A stretch of 64,000 nt of DNA from Ricinus communis (lineage: Eukaryota > Streptophyta > Magnoliopsida > Malpighiales > Euphorbiaceae). Positions within the stretch are counted from its first letter, which is position 1. Every line of letters begins with the position of its first letter. The notes beneath the pieces are model-generated. The model searched no databases and was not told the DNA's origin. It was given only the letters and a program-made list of their open reading frames with translations. Shown piece after piece: positions 1 to 12,700 of this stretch. The stretch spans positions 18,958,285-19,022,284 of the forward strand of contig NC_063265.1 in NCBI RefSeq assembly GCF_019578655.1, written 5' to 3'. Made by a program: the position numbers and the translations under genes.

Positions 1-432
1 AGCAAGTAGCCTTGTCATGCATAGCTTCTTCATGAACCTCCAATAATCACCGTATTGAGCAGTGACAAATCTTGATCCTCTATAGATGAAGTATTCAGAG
101 GAGCCAAATTCAGGTCTGGAAGAGAAATTGAGATCTTGGGTTTTGAAAATTTCTTTGGCTACAGCAGCACTGGAGGCAACAACACATGTTGATGCCCCTA
201 AACGGATTTGCATGAGTGGACCGTAGCGACGAGCTAGTGCTTGGAAAGAACTGGGTAGGACTGAGCCGATTAGATGGAGGTGGCCGATAAGAGGTAGAGC
301 TGGTGGGCTAGGTGGAGTGTGGAGTTTGGTAGGAGGTTTGAAGAATGCATGTTTGATGAAATAGTGGACTAGAAGGGCAGTGATGAACCAAATAAGGAAC
401 AGAAGGTAATACGACATTTCACTTAGGGCCAT
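1..432 (-). CDS. Cytochrome P450, CYP71 clan (CYP93/CYP712-like), 5' part only
   Basis: This is the first 144 codons of a membrane-bound P450 mono-oxygenase; the rest lies left of the window. Reading on the minus strand from the ATG at 432, the frame is open to base 1. The protein starts with a hydrophobic anchor (about residues 6-25). A proline-rich hinge follows at about 38-50 (PPSPPALPLIGHLHLIG), then the usual first beta-sheet region (YGPLMQIRLG). A C-helix motif WRFMKK (W-x-x-x-K) near residue 134 contacts the haem propionate in this family. The haem-binding cysteine is outside the window. The ATG lies in a good context (TTTTCCATGG); a second in-frame ATG is five codons later. The closest families by eye are CYP93 and CYP712 (triterpenoid or flavonoid-type oxidations), but the substrate cannot be told from this fragment. 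The P450 assignment is secure; the subfamily is an inference. Confidence 0.93.
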   Translation of the reverse strand, partial: MALSEMSYYLLFLIWFITALLVHYFIKHAFFKPPTKLHTPPSPPALPLIGHLHLIGSVLPSSFQALARRYGPLMQIRLGASTCVVASSAAVAKEIFKTQDLNFSSRPEFGSSEYFIYRGSRFVTAQYGDYWRFMKKLCMTRLLA

Positions 433-501
433 GGAAAATTTGAGAGAAGGCTTTAATTTCTTGAGTTTTAGGCTTGTCAGAGATTAGTGTTGCCTTAGCC
501 T

Positions 502-510
502 GATTATATA
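502..510 (-). promoter_or_regulatory. Probable TATA box of the P450 gene
   Basis: On the minus strand the sequence TATATAATC lies about 70 bases before the P450 ATG. That is a normal distance for a plant core promoter with a short leader. The flanking DNA is A+T-rich, so this is a plausible call and not a proven one. Confidence 0.45.
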
Positions 511-1063
511 GAGTGCTCAGGCTTACTTGCTCTTATTGTTTGTGTGTGATTTTTTTTTCTTTTTTCTTTTTTTTTTTTTTGTTTCAAATTAGCCTCCTTT
601 TAACCAATCAGTATTTGAGTATAGTAATTTACCAATATTCAATCTAAGATTATATTCTAACTTATGAGAATATTTTAGATAGATTTTACTCTATCAATTG
701 TATATTGGTATTATGATATTATTTCTTAAATATAATATTTTTATTACTTAATTTTAATTATAAGCTATTAATGATAATAAATAATTCAATTAATATGAAA
801 TTTTATTTTTAATATATAATGTTATTATGTGTTATATATAATTAGTTCTATTAGGTATGACGTAATACCTTATATTTATTTAAAAAAAATGATTTATTCA
901 ATTAATTATCTACTAGGGCTAAATGATTATAGTACATATCAGCAATACCTTAGACAAAGTAATGATTACATCATTATAATACATAAATTTAAAATAGACA
1001 ACTCTTGTTAATGTAGAATTGATGTTTTCACGTGATAAGTGCCAAAGCATTAAGAAATCGCAA

Positions 1064-1786
1064 ATATATATATATATATATTTTCTATTTCTTAGATCTA
1101 AATTTTTCTTAACAGTCTAATATTTAATATATAAAATTTTTATTTTCATATTTATATTATTTTTTACACATAAGATTCAAGTTTATACGATTTAAATTTA
1201 TGTGTAATTTTATAGTTTTTTCTATTAACTTATTAATTAATAAGTTATATTCTTAATTAAGTACTTATTCTAATTCTAGAAAATAACATGTTATTAATAA
1301 ATTAGTTTTCTAAATAGATAATAATTATTCTAAAAGATAACATATTAATAATATTTTAATATTATATTAATTAATAAATTAATTTTCTAATTAGATAATG
1401 ATGCTAAAAAATAATATTTTTAAATTTTATACTCACTAATAAATTAATTTTTAATTACATAATAATTCTAATTTTAAAAAATAATTAATAATATCAATTA
1501 CGTTGATAGTATTAATTTATATAATATTAGAGTTAATAAATAAATACTTTAAAAATAATTTATTAATAGTATTAATTTAAAAATAATATTATTAAATAAA
1601 TATTTTATTAGTATAATAATATAAATAAAATTTAGAAAAATCTAAAAAGAGTTAGTTTGCTATTATTTTTAAAATTATTATAAACCAATATTAAATATTG
1701 AACAATTAATTAAATTGTATCTACAAATTTAATTTTATAATCAAAATAATAATAATAGTCGTATAACACACGGATAGACAACTAGT
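1064..1786 (+). repeat. A+T-rich dispersed repeat, copy 1 (possible Helitron remnant)
   Basis: The copy begins in a TA run followed by TTTTCTATTTCTTAGATC. It matches copy 2 (3631-4190) closely and copies 3-5 (21.7-24.15 kb) more loosely, with the same order of blocks. It is the only copy whose right end looks well preserved: an AATAATAATAG run, then GTCGTATAACACACGG, then CTAGT at 1782-1786. Many plant Helitrons end in a short hairpin followed by CTAG or CTRR. The hairpin here is weak (CGT...ACG), so the Helitron call is an inference. No coding capacity is visible. Confidence 0.6.
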
Positions 1787-3630
1787 TTAGATAAACTTAG
1801 AGTATTATATTTTATGGACTAAATCAATTGTTCAATCATCGTAAAGCATTTTAATAGTACTTTCTTTTTATATATCTTTTTATTAAATTATAAATAATTA
1901 ACTCTTTCTTTTAATTTATCTTAGAATGTATATGTATTCCAATAATATTTTTTTATTTTATTTTTTAGTTAATTTTTTATTAATAAAATAAAAAGAATAA
2001 AAAGAGAGAATATGACTTTTAAAGAAAAAAATAAAAAAAATAATATAAAATATTTAAAAGCTATTTAAGAGTCAATTTTTCTTTCTTTAAATTCAAAAAA
2101 AAAAAGAGAATATGGCTCTTAAGTCGTTTTAGAAAAGGACGATGAATTATGAAGTCTCTTAAAAACTTAATGTTTCATATACTTTAATAATAGAAAAGAA
2201 GTATATAACTTAAGAACATTACTATAATAGAGAAGCAGTATGACTTAAGGATGCTCTTAATTATAATTACCCAATCAACTTAAGAAATTATGCTTATCAA
2301 TTCTTAGCATAAAAATTATTTAAATACAATTTAGAAAGGCTCATACTTGTCTTATTAAATTTCAGCATTTTGTTTATGTTATTTTATATATAAAATTATG
2401 TGCATCTATGTGTTTTATACTAAAAGCTTAGATTATTGGAAACCTGAGTTAGGCTCCATAAAAAAAGACAAGATCATGACGTTCTTCTTTAATACAATTA
2501 TTGAAAATGGTATCTCTTTTGTGGGTCGTAATCATGGAAACAAACACCACTAAATGTTCATATAATATGAGGGATTTAATTGAGATCATCTCAGTGATTG
2601 TAATCGCAAATTTTAATATATTACTGTTTGTTGATATCTTTCAAATTATTCACATACAATCTTCAATAATATCAAAGGACCACATGCTAGTTGTTAGGGG
2701 TGGTCCTTGTGTATGATTTCGAACTTGTGAATTGACAAGATCGTGATTTAGGACACAAGACTATGATATAATTAGCTGAAAATAAATGGCGATTTTACTA
2801 ACGCGAGTACTTTTATACTGCACAAATGGCTAATTATGGATCTTAAAGGGTATCAATAAGTATCAGAAGGTCTCAACAGTTGCAGAAGTCCCATTTGTGA
2901 GAACCCATTTACTCAAAAGTCATGAACTGAAAGAGCAAGTGACAAATTACTGAGAGAAAGAAAGAGACCCCTTTGTAGCAGCTGATACAGAAAGTAACAT
3001 TTGCATTGAAATGTTAGTGAACTAGGATTACAATTCAATTACATTCATTCTAGTTAACCCTCCAATTAAAAAGAAATTTTGAATTTGCTAAACATTTTTA
3101 TTATTATATATAATTATTAATAAAAAAAAAGACGAGAAAAGACGAATAAAAATGACGTACAATAACCTAATAAGCAACAAAAGACTTTCGATGTGTGGTC
3201 CTTTTGCATTATTGGGATGGGATGTCTTAGGTTATAATTCAGTATTTCTCTAATCACTCATATCTAAATCACATAAAATGTAATTTATTTATTCCAACCC
3301 TAATAAGTCTCACGGTTTAATAATTTTAAATAGATTGAACAACTTTTAAAGAGCTCATTTTTTTTTATAGTTTCTACTTTCTAATTGTAATAACTAAAGC
3401 AGCTAATAGAATATCTTATTACCCCACTGAAAATCATGGTTTGAAAAAATATTGGTTAATTTGTTTTTGTAGTACGTCTTTGACTTATGCCGTACCAAGT
3501 TAAAAAGTATTGGTAGAGGAGAAGTACGATGTTAGTGTAAAAGATGTATCTCTACACTTTGATATAAGATTATATTTGTCTTATGCCAGAGAATTTCTTT
3601 TGAGGTTGTTTTATTATAATACTTTTATAT

Positions 3631-4190
3631 ATATATATTTTCTATTTTTTAGATCTAAATTTTTCTTAACACATGTGTCTAATATTTAATATATAAAATT
3701 TTTATTTTTATATTTATATTATTTTTTACACATGGGATTCAAGTTTACAGGATTCAAATTTATGTGTAATTTTATAGTTTTTTCTATTAACTTATTAATT
3801 AATAAGTTATATTCTTAATTAAGTACTTATTCTAATTCTAGAAAATAACATGTTATTAATAAATTAGTTTTCTAAATAGATAATAATTATTCTAAAAGAT
3901 AACATATTAATAATATTTTAATATTATATTAATTAATAAATTAATTTTCTAATTAGATAATGATATTAAAAAATAATATTTTTAAATTTTATACTCACTA
4001 ATAAATTAATTTTTAATTATATAATAATTCTAATTTTAAAAAACAATTATTAATATCAATTACGTTGATAGTATTAATTTATATAATATTAGAGTTAATA
4101 AATAAATACTTTAAAAATAATTTATTAATAGTATTAATTTAAAAATATTATTATTAAATAAATATTTTATTAGTATAATAATATAAATAA
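3631..4190 (+). repeat. A+T-rich dispersed repeat, copy 2
   Basis: This stretch follows copy 1 base by base for more than 500 bases with few differences: a small insertion (ACATGTG), several point changes and short length changes. It stops before the AATAATAATAG...CTAGT end seen in copy 1, so its 3' end is truncated or was never copied. The high similarity suggests a recent transposition or a segmental duplication within this intergenic region. Confidence 0.75.
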
Positions 4191-4512
4191 AATTTAAAAA
4201 AAAAATTAAATTGATGTAATGGCTTGTTACAGTTTTAGTAGTGCAACATCGTTTGCTCCTCAAACCCACTGGAGTTTTCTGGAAATTTTATCAATCGATA
4301 GATGTGTGTGAGAGGAAAGAGAAGTTGCTGGCCATCCAATTGATAATAATTTTCTTAGCCAGGGACCAATTTGCATGTTTTACTTATTTGTGGCCATGCA
4401 GCCGATTGTTATTTAGGGTTTGAGCCCGATCTTTTAGATTTATTAGCCCTTTGGGTCCTGGTTTTTCAGACTGTTATCTGTCTAAGTTTAAAGGAAACAA
4501 GTTTAACTGTTA

Positions 4513-4815
4513 AAGAGAATGAAGGAAACACTAATAAGGATTGCTTACACTAAAGGACATTCAGCAAAAGTTGTTACTAGAAAACCACTAGTCATTCTTG
4601 AGAGGTAACAGTACATATCCAGATAAACTCAAAGCAGTCTTAGCCTTTATGTACATCAGACAGAAGGATAAAAAAAAAGTGCTTACCCTACACCCCTTCA
4701 AAAGAATGAACAAGTTTACCCAACCCTTCAAGAGAATGAAGGAGACAGTGATAAGAGTTCCTTACCCTAACAGACCTTCAGCTATGGTTGTTACTAGAAA
4801 ACTGCTAATCATCCT
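4513..4815 (+). repeat. 86-bp local direct repeat (4513-4598 and 4730-4815)
   Basis: Two 86-base segments start with AAGAGAATGAAGGA and end with CAYCCT/CATTCT. They share the inner string GTTGTTACTAGAAAAC and are roughly 80% alike by eye. They are 217 bases apart. Both lie in the 3' flank of the UVI4-like gene. Confidence 0.7.
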
Positions 4816-4903
4816 ACAATACACCATGGGTTTCAGCAAGAAGTGAAAAGCAACCCTGTCAAAATCAAAAAATTAACAGCCATCTTCTAATTCGAGTTCA
4901 TGA

Positions 4904-4975
4904 CTCCTCAAAGTATATCATCAGAAGATGATAAATCTGAACTCCTCAAAATATATCATCAGAAGATGATAATCT
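4904..4975 (+). repeat. Short tandem repeat containing TATATCATCAGAAGATGATA
   Basis: Two adjacent units of about 36 bases share CTCCTCAAA followed by TATATCATCAGAAGATGATA. Shorter echoes of ATCATCAGAAGATGA follow at about 5098-5112. Each unit contains a small palindrome-like core (ATCATC...GATGAT). The tract lies just downstream of the UVI4-like stop codon, so it may be in that gene's 3' untranslated region. Confidence 0.7.
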
Positions 4976-5116
4976 CAAAAGCACAAGGATATCACCAGTA
5001 GATGATCATTCTCGCTGCACAGGTATGTCATTAAGGGTCCTGCCTTCCTATTCCACTGGTTGTGCCCCTCCTATTTTAAGCTGTAGAAATTAGAACAATC
5101 ATCAGAAGATGACCAA

Positions 5117-7437
5117 TTACCTCAGTGACATAAGAGTCCGGACTTTTTTCTCCCGTTCTGCTTTCTTAGCACTTGCAGTCCTCTTCAGTTTCCTCAATTC
5201 CTCCATCACCTCTTTCTCAACTGTGTCAATGGAGTTCAACAGCTTCTTCTGAGGTGTTAGAAACTCTGAATCATCAGACGCTTTGTTTGTAATGTCCAGC
5301 AGAATTTTTGACACTTTTCCTACAGTAGGAGGACAGCGCTTGACTTGGAGACTTGGAATTGGAGACATCATACTGTTACTGTGCTCGAGATGAGCAACTG
5401 CAGATGGTTCAGAAGAGTCAGGAACCTCATAAGCGTGAGGTACTGGGCTCTCAATTTCTTGGGCCCTGCCTTCTCCCAAAAGTTCTCTTCTCCTTTCAAT
5501 TGCCTGGTCAACAAGTTACTCCACAGTAAAATTACTAGTTAAAGGAGTAGAGTTGCCCCCTTAAAGATTCAGTTTCATAAAAACACAATCTGGAAAATTC
5601 CAGTTTTGCACCTACTGAAACAAGACGCTAAATAAAAAATTCTCTCAAAGTCGAGAACTTGGAAAATCAGCCAAAGCAAAGGTATCAAGCAGGCGTCGTG
5701 AACCAAGTTATTGACAGAGTTGGTGTTCATTATAAGTTGAGCCCCTGACTTGAAATTTCAAGCAAAGCAAACACACCACCTATATAGCTTGAACTCAGAG
5801 ACACATGCAGACCACTGGACCAGTTCGACATGTGCTTAATAAGATTAAGAGAAATTAGCAGAACAGAATCAGCTCATGGTTACACTTGAAAACTAAGTTT
5901 TCAACCGAGTTACTGCATCAAGCTAATGGACATATCTAAAACAATGGTCCCAATACTACAAAAATGAACAAAAGATCAAGCGTTTTCTAAAATAGCAGGA
6001 AAAAGAAAAAAGAAAAAAGGTTGAGAGAAGCAAAATCTTGAAGATGGTATAAGAAAATAAAACAGAGGGATACGCATCAAAGGAAAGCCAAATGGCAATT
6101 TAATGACACTCTCAGAACAGAACTACAAGATGAGGTAAAAGGTGGTCAACATATTGCCATGAATACATCAAATTTCTAGAATACCAAAATATTAGACTTG
6201 ATTTACGGTATAAAAGTTATATTCAGAAGAATATCTTGCAACAATTCAAACAAGCATATACAAGCAACAAGGAAGTATATAAAAGTTTGATCTACTTTTG
6301 CTGCTCGTGAATCAAAAAAATAATTCTGCTTAAAAGTTTTTATTTTGGAATATTACAGATGGGAATGGAAATTAAACACAGTTTTTACAAAGATTTGTCA
6401 ATTATAGAATTTATCAAACAACAAAGCTAATCAAAATTACACTTTTCCAATCGAGTTTCTGTCAAATCAGAATACAATTTCCAAGACCAAATACTCGCAC
6501 CAATAAAAGCATACCTGATTCACAAATTTTCATTAGTTCATAATTAGACTAAAACAGGGTTAAGAAGCAAAACCACAATGGATTAATTAAATTTCTACAC
6601 AAACAACTCAGTCTTTAATAGATATCATCAAATGAGTTTCTATATCAGTGCATGCAATAAGTTAATCGACAATTTTAAACTCTAAAATAAAGAAAAACAG
6701 CCAATCAAGAAGGCAAATCAATCACGAAAGAAGCATTTAAAAAATGAAAATAAGTGAATTCCAATTTCAAAACAAGAAAAGGTCAATTGAAAATCACTAA
6801 TCTAAGGATGAGTTCATGCGATAAACAACATCAGAAACTGAAGTTCATCAACAATCTTAAACCCCACAATAGAGATAATTAATTTTAACAACCTAAAGTA
6901 TATTTAAAATAAAATAAAAAACAAATAATTTATCTAAACTCAAAACAAACACTTCACCAAAGTATGCTATAGACATAATCAAGATAAAGACATATATAAA
7001 AAGGAGTACCAAAGAAGACTTTAATTTTAAGTATATCAGAACAGTTGTACAAGGAAAAAAATCGATTTTACCCTAACAATAGCAGTGATATCACGCAGAG
7101 GTGTTCTAGGGTACCAAGAAGGTAACACGCTTCTATTTCCATTTCCACGCCTGCCAGTTACCGGTGTATTCTCCCTGCCAATTGTAACGTACGGATGCCT
7201 TCCACGCAGAGTCTGGTTTCTTGGAGTACCAAAACTGCCCCTACCACGACCGCGAGGACTCAAACCAACTGTTCCGGTTCGAGTCGCTGTGTCTAGCCGA
7301 CTGGTTATTGGAGATCCAAACAAGGCAGTTTCAAGATCTGGTTGATCTTGGTAAACGCCAATCAAACCTGACCTTCTACGAGAGAATACTGTAGCAATGT
7401 CAATAGGTCTTGACAATCTGTCTCTTGCTTCCGGCAT
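5117..7437 (-). CDS. UVI4: UVI4/OSD1 (POLYCHOME)-like APC/C inhibitor
   Basis: The coding exons are 7437-7072 and 5503-5117, joined at phase 0 (…IVR|AIERRR…) to give 250 aa. The intron (5504-7071) is GT-AG. Proteins of this family bind the activators of the anaphase-promoting complex (CCS52/FZR, CDC20) and restrain it. They thereby set the onset of endoreduplication (UVI4) or entry into meiosis II (OSD1). Family marks are the MPEARDR start, a destruction box RDRL at residues 5-8, the GxEN box GREN at 87-90, and conserved blocks [16 protein letters not shown] and [14 protein letters not shown] basic, coiled C-terminal part ends in LMSLR, matching the conserved C-terminal tail. The N-terminal block favours UVI4 over OSD1, but paralogue identity is not certain. 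The last codon and stop (AGG TAA) also read as a splice donor; see the findings. Confidence 0.93.
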
Positions 7438-7716
7438 TATTTATTTTAACTGGATTATTAAAAAGAAAATATATTATAATCTTGAAATGAAAAGATAAGA
7501 GTGAATGAACAAGAAACAAAAGAGCAAGAGTCATTCTTTACCTTTACCTTTGAAATGAAATAATGTTGGGAAATTCTTGTTGCTTTTGTGATTCAACTGC
7601 AGACAAATTTCGATCAAAATGAAGAAGGAGAGCTTCTGGGAGTTGCAAAAATTGGGCAAGTTTTCAAAATGAAAATTCGGGCGGTATTTTACCCTCAAAT
7701 TTTCCAACGCATGTAC

Positions 7717-7722
7717 CACGTG
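7717..7722. promoter_or_regulatory. G-box (CACGTG) upstream of the UVI4-like gene
   Basis: The palindrome CACGTG, in the context ACCACGTGTCACGT, lies about 280 bases before the UVI4-like ATG. A second ACGT core follows at once (TCACGTAG). Paired ACGT cores are typical binding sites for bZIP and bHLH factors in plant promoters. The motif is seen directly; its use is inferred. Confidence 0.45.
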
Positions 7723-9746
7723 TCACGTAGTTTTGTTAGGTATTGGTTTCAAATTTCAAAATTTCTCCGAATGCCGCTCATCGCTCAACCATCAAGATTA
7801 CTATTTTGACCCTACGCTCCTTTCAATTATTCATCATTTGATCCATCTCTTTATGGGCTAAGCTCAAAGTATCTGCTGTTCCGGCAGACCCATGATTATT
7901 AGGCTAATTACTCATTTTGGAAACTAGTTCTCAAGCTCCAGCCTTTCTTTCCCACTTCTCTTGACAGTAATTCTAAGCTAATTCCATAATAACAAAGACA
8001 GTCATATAATCATACATTTATGAACATGATCAAATTATGATTTAATTAAAATATAAATATTAAATTCTTTCACTTAATATTTAATTTTTTTAGTAAAATA
8101 ATATTTATAAAAATATATATTTCCAATACTAATAATTAAATGTAATAATAGACTTTTGCAATCAATGTTTGTTTCTTCTTTTAATGCTTGGCTATTATGA
8201 GGTTATAACTCAATAGAGGATTAAGTATTAAAATTTATCTTTTAACTTAATAATTAATTTTATTGGCAAAATGATTGCAACAGAGATAATATATATTAAT
8301 TCCTTGCTAAATTATACAAATAAAATTGATGAGATAAAATAAGAATATAGTAACACAAAACATAGTATAACATATATTTTTTAAAAATTATATATAGATA
8401 AATATTTTCTTAAAATAAAACTTAAAAAATTTATAATTTATTATAATAAAAAATTTATTCCTATTTATAACTTGCTCAAATTGATATTATAATTTTTTAT
8501 AACTATGGAGAGATTATTTATATATAGAGTATCGCAATAGAGAGATTTTATTATATTAAAATAAAGAAACATATAGCATATTACTATCACTTTAAACGCC
8601 TTTGACATAGCAATAACAATATTTTTAAAAAAAATATATACAAATAGTACTATATACAGAGAGAGATTTTCTTAAAATAGAACTTGAAAGAAATTTATAA
8701 TTTATTAACCAGTCCAAGTTGGAATCGAAATCTTTTATAATTATGTAGAGGTTATTTCCATATAAAATATCACCATAAAGATATTTAACTGTATTTCTAT
8801 TTATATTATTTTTCCATGATCATTTTCTTAAAAAGAATTATGAGTATTCCATTATTTTGATATAGAAGACAAAAGTGAGTATAAAATATCAATAGTAAAT
8901 ACATTATTAAAAAATATATTTTTAATAATTATCAGTTATATTGACAAGTCATCAAATTATAATTTTACAGAAAATATGATCTAATCAATGGCATTAAAGT
9001 ACATTTAAACTTTATAGATTTTTTTTGAAAAATTTGATTGTTTTAATGTTAGATTTAATTTTTTTCATTTTTTATCACTACATCACTATTTATATAGAAA
9101 ATAAAATAAAATACTCACAATAATGAATGAATTATATATTTTTAAAAAATATATACTAATATTTATTTATTAAAATTAATTAAAAAAAATAAACTATCAG
9201 CAATTTAAAAGATGGTCCAACATATTAAAAGAAAAGATCTTTAATAAAAAGAAAATGAGACAAAAGGGAGGCCGCTAGGATTTTTTTAATATTATTAAAA
9301 GTGGAAGTAATATCCAATGATCATTTATGGGTAAACGAAAACAAAATATATTGGAAATAATAAGCCCATAGAACTCTGGTAAAGATTGGAAATGGAGTTC
9401 ATTACTTTTCTAAAGAATGGAAATTAAATGACAAGATTAAATATCATAATTTTATTAGATTAGGCATTTGATGATGTGATGGATGAGGATGATGTAATAA
9501 TTTTTAGTAGTATGCTATAATTAAGAAAAGAAGCCTCATCTTGAGAGGTGAGTTTCCATGAACTACAATGATAACTAAAATGGACAACACACGTGTCAAT
9601 ATAATATTGACAACCTTTATCCTATTATCCAAAAACATCAGTACCCACTTTCTAAACGATACAAATGAATTTGTTCATAACAGTGAAGCCTAAAATAAAG
9701 AACAACTTTTTGTTTTCTCAAAATAAGAAATTTGACAAGTTGAAAA
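7723..9746. other. Intergenic region between the UVI4-like and RABA4d-like genes
   Basis: No gene was recognised. The left part is the UVI4-like promoter; the rest is A+T-rich. An imperfect local duplication is present: about 8391-8551 resembles 8651-8787 (shared TTTTCTTAAAATARAACTT, then AATTTATAATTTATTA, then TATAATTATGTAGAG-like blocks), with a short deletion in the second copy. Confidence 0.55.
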
Positions 9747-12700
9747 TTATGAAGACATGCAACAGCCACCTTTCTTTGCAGGAGCCTGATCATGGCCAGG
9801 AACTATGATTCTTGTTCCCTTTAGAAGGCCTGATGTCCCATTAGTATCTAACTCTTCATTGGCAGTAAGAGTTTTCTTGCTGATTACTCGGTATATCTCT
9901 GTTAATACTGTCAAAAAAGCAGTTTCAACATTTGTAGACTCGAGAGCTGATGTCTCCATAAAGAATAGGTTCTCTCTTTGTGCAAATTCTTGGGCATCTT
10001 CTATAGGCACGGCTCTTAGACTCCCCAAGTCACACTTGTTTCCTATGAGCATTATTACAATGTTCTTATCAGCATGCCCCCTCAATTCCTCTAGCCATCT
10101 CGCCATATGGTCAAATGACTGGCGCTTGGTCATGTCATAGACTAGCATTGCACCAACCGCTCCCCGGTAGTACGCACTTGTCACTGCCCTGTACCTGAGA
10201 ATAGAAAAGTGGAAAACTTCAATAATACATCTCAACTCAGCAAGCCAAACATAAGAATTTGCAATATGTTTGCATGCATGTGCATGTTCACATATCAGCC
10301 AATGCTGTCAAGAAAGAAATTAGTGATCTGACCAAACAGGATTGGTAGCATTTCCTGGGGGTTTGGTACTGGGAAGAAAGGGAAATATATTGAGTGATGA
10401 AAGAATGCTATTAAGCCAATCCTTCCATTCCTGACTATATGATCAAAGGCTAGTACTTCAGCTTTGGTTTCAGTAAACTAGGATTAGGTTTTGTAATATG
10501 CTACAAATAAAAACCAATGCTCACAAACGTACTGTCCATGCTATCATCAGCCAATTCTTCCATTCCTGACTATTTGTACTGCTTCTGCTCAAGAAAATAC
10601 ACGCAGATGCCCATATTATCTGTCAGTCCATTCAAACAAGTAACAATAATGTTTTGAACAAGCAGGATCAAGGCAGCATTTGTTTAAGACGCTCAAGTGA
10701 GAAAATTGAAAGCAAGACCTTAATCGAGGCTGGGTACTAAGGAATTGAGATTCCCTAAAACAAGGTGGAAGAACTTATTCAGAATATGAAAACCAAAGAA
10801 ATTCAAATCAACCAAATCCCCTGAAGGAGACGATAAGAAACAACGATAGAGAGATGAGAAGATTTTGATGGTGCTTTTTTCAGAAAGAATTGAAGGAATA
10901 CCATGTGAAATGACAAGGAAAGTCTATTGATGCTGAAACGAGGCTAGTACCAACTAAGACTTTGGCCCATACCGTAGTTAAAGCATAAATAGAAGTGGAT
11001 TCAACGAGGAAGAAATCCAATCTCGACAGAACTTACGTGGAAAAAATAGTTATTGGAAGGATGATTAATAGAGAAAGTAATGGAATTAAAATACAAATGA
11101 CTGGCATCCTGCAAACATAGAGCTCCACAGATAAGCTGTAGTGCAGCATACACGCATTTGCTTATTTTGGTGACAACCGAAGGCAGACACATCATATGGG
11201 GGAAAAAAGCTGCATTAGCATCATCATGACAATAGTAGGAAGTCCCACCAGAAGAACAATTAAAGCATTTGAGAAAAAAGAAAAACTGGTGAAAGTGAGA
11301 CAAAGAACAAAAGTTTAAATATGATATCATGATAGATAGGACAAAGAGTGCATCATATCTACATATGTATAACTGAATGCTTTCTAATGCATACCCAACT
11401 TTAATTTTAATTGAACTCAATTTAATACTTTAACTTTAACTTAATAAATACCTAATTTTATTTTTATAATTACTTAAACACTTCTAATTTTCGTTTTAAC
11501 CTAATAGAAATCTAAACTTTGTTTAATAATAACATTAAGACACCTATATATAATACACAGAGACATGTTATATATTACAAAACAAAAAAGCTGAGGTGTT
11601 TATCAAAGTGACCAAATAGTCAAAAGTCAGTGTCCAAATATCCATTTACCTCCTTCTATGGACTTGATGAATATTCATTACCTCCTTCACTTATTCCCAG
11701 AATGATGATTTAAGAAAATCCTTTGCTTTCCTCCTTATCTACTAATCTTTTTTCTTAATCTCTTTCCTAGAGCAGAAACAACAAAAGTTCCTTCTAAATA
11801 GAGGATAAAACAGCAATATCTTGCTAAGAAAAGTTCTAAAGGCATAATCATGTGTGTGTGAGCTCAGTCCAAGCATTTAAAGCTCTAAGAAAGGAGAGGG
11901 ACATATGGCAGGATCTAAACAAAGCATGACAAGGAAAAAGGTGAAGATTTTTGAGCCTTCGATCCTTTCTAAGTAGAGAGCTCAAAACAACCCAAACTCC
12001 ATTCATATGGGGTCTAAGAAAAGGTAAAAGAGGGGCTCGGAGGCTGGAACATAATTAACAATTAGGCCTCAATGAGTTCCTGAAATCCTTTCCCGAGCTC
12101 AATCAATCCGCATGCACATCATACCATGTCCAAGGATCAGTACGACCACCATCAAATGCCACTTTCATCTTTAAACTTCTAAAATCATCTTAATGGCGGA
12201 CAAAAGAATTAGCAGCAGAATTTTCCTGCCTAAGCTATTACTTATATCATCATCCAATTATTACAGTTTCCTCCTAAATCACACCAAAGCAAAAATTTGC
12301 AAATCGCAATGCATAAAACTCAGCAACACTGACATCCTCCCCGAGAAATTGCATATTTCTAATTCCCAACTGACATGCCTAAGCCATTAAGAACATTAAG
12401 CAACTTTTATATAGTACCCATTATCAAAATATGATCATATATCCATAATTTTCACCTTTAAAATGTAAAACTCATGCATATGTTGATATCTTCATTGCAA
12501 AAAATTAAGAATAAATATATGATACATGGAAATTTAAATTGCATACCTTTCTTGGCCAGCGGTATCCCAAATTTGTGCCTTAACAGTCTTATTATCGATA
12601 GAAAGCGTTTTGGTCTGGAATTCAACACCAATGGTGGCTTTTGAATCCACACAGAATTCATTTCTAGCAAACCTAGCCAAGAGTTGGGATTTCCCAACAG

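Larger units (their letters stand above)
511..5116. other. A+T-rich intergenic region between the P450 and the UVI4-like gene
   Basis: No gene was recognised here. The stretch holds two near-identical copies of a dispersed A+T-rich repeat (listed separately) and a less A+T-rich section at about 4210-5116 with local direct duplications, next to the 3' end of the UVI4-like gene. The small open frames at 829-1011, 2501-2716 and 4241-4846 have no recognisable protein features. Confidence 0.6.

Noticed and set aside
7675..7690. TTCGGGCGG near the UVI4-like promoter as an E2F site
   Set aside because: It fails the E2F consensus at the central base on both strands. A cell-cycle gene makes such a site tempting but it is not supported.
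11001..11420. 139-codon minus-strand frame
   Set aside because: It lies inside the RABA4d-like intron, has no recognisable domain, and its codons are those of A+T-rich non-coding DNA.
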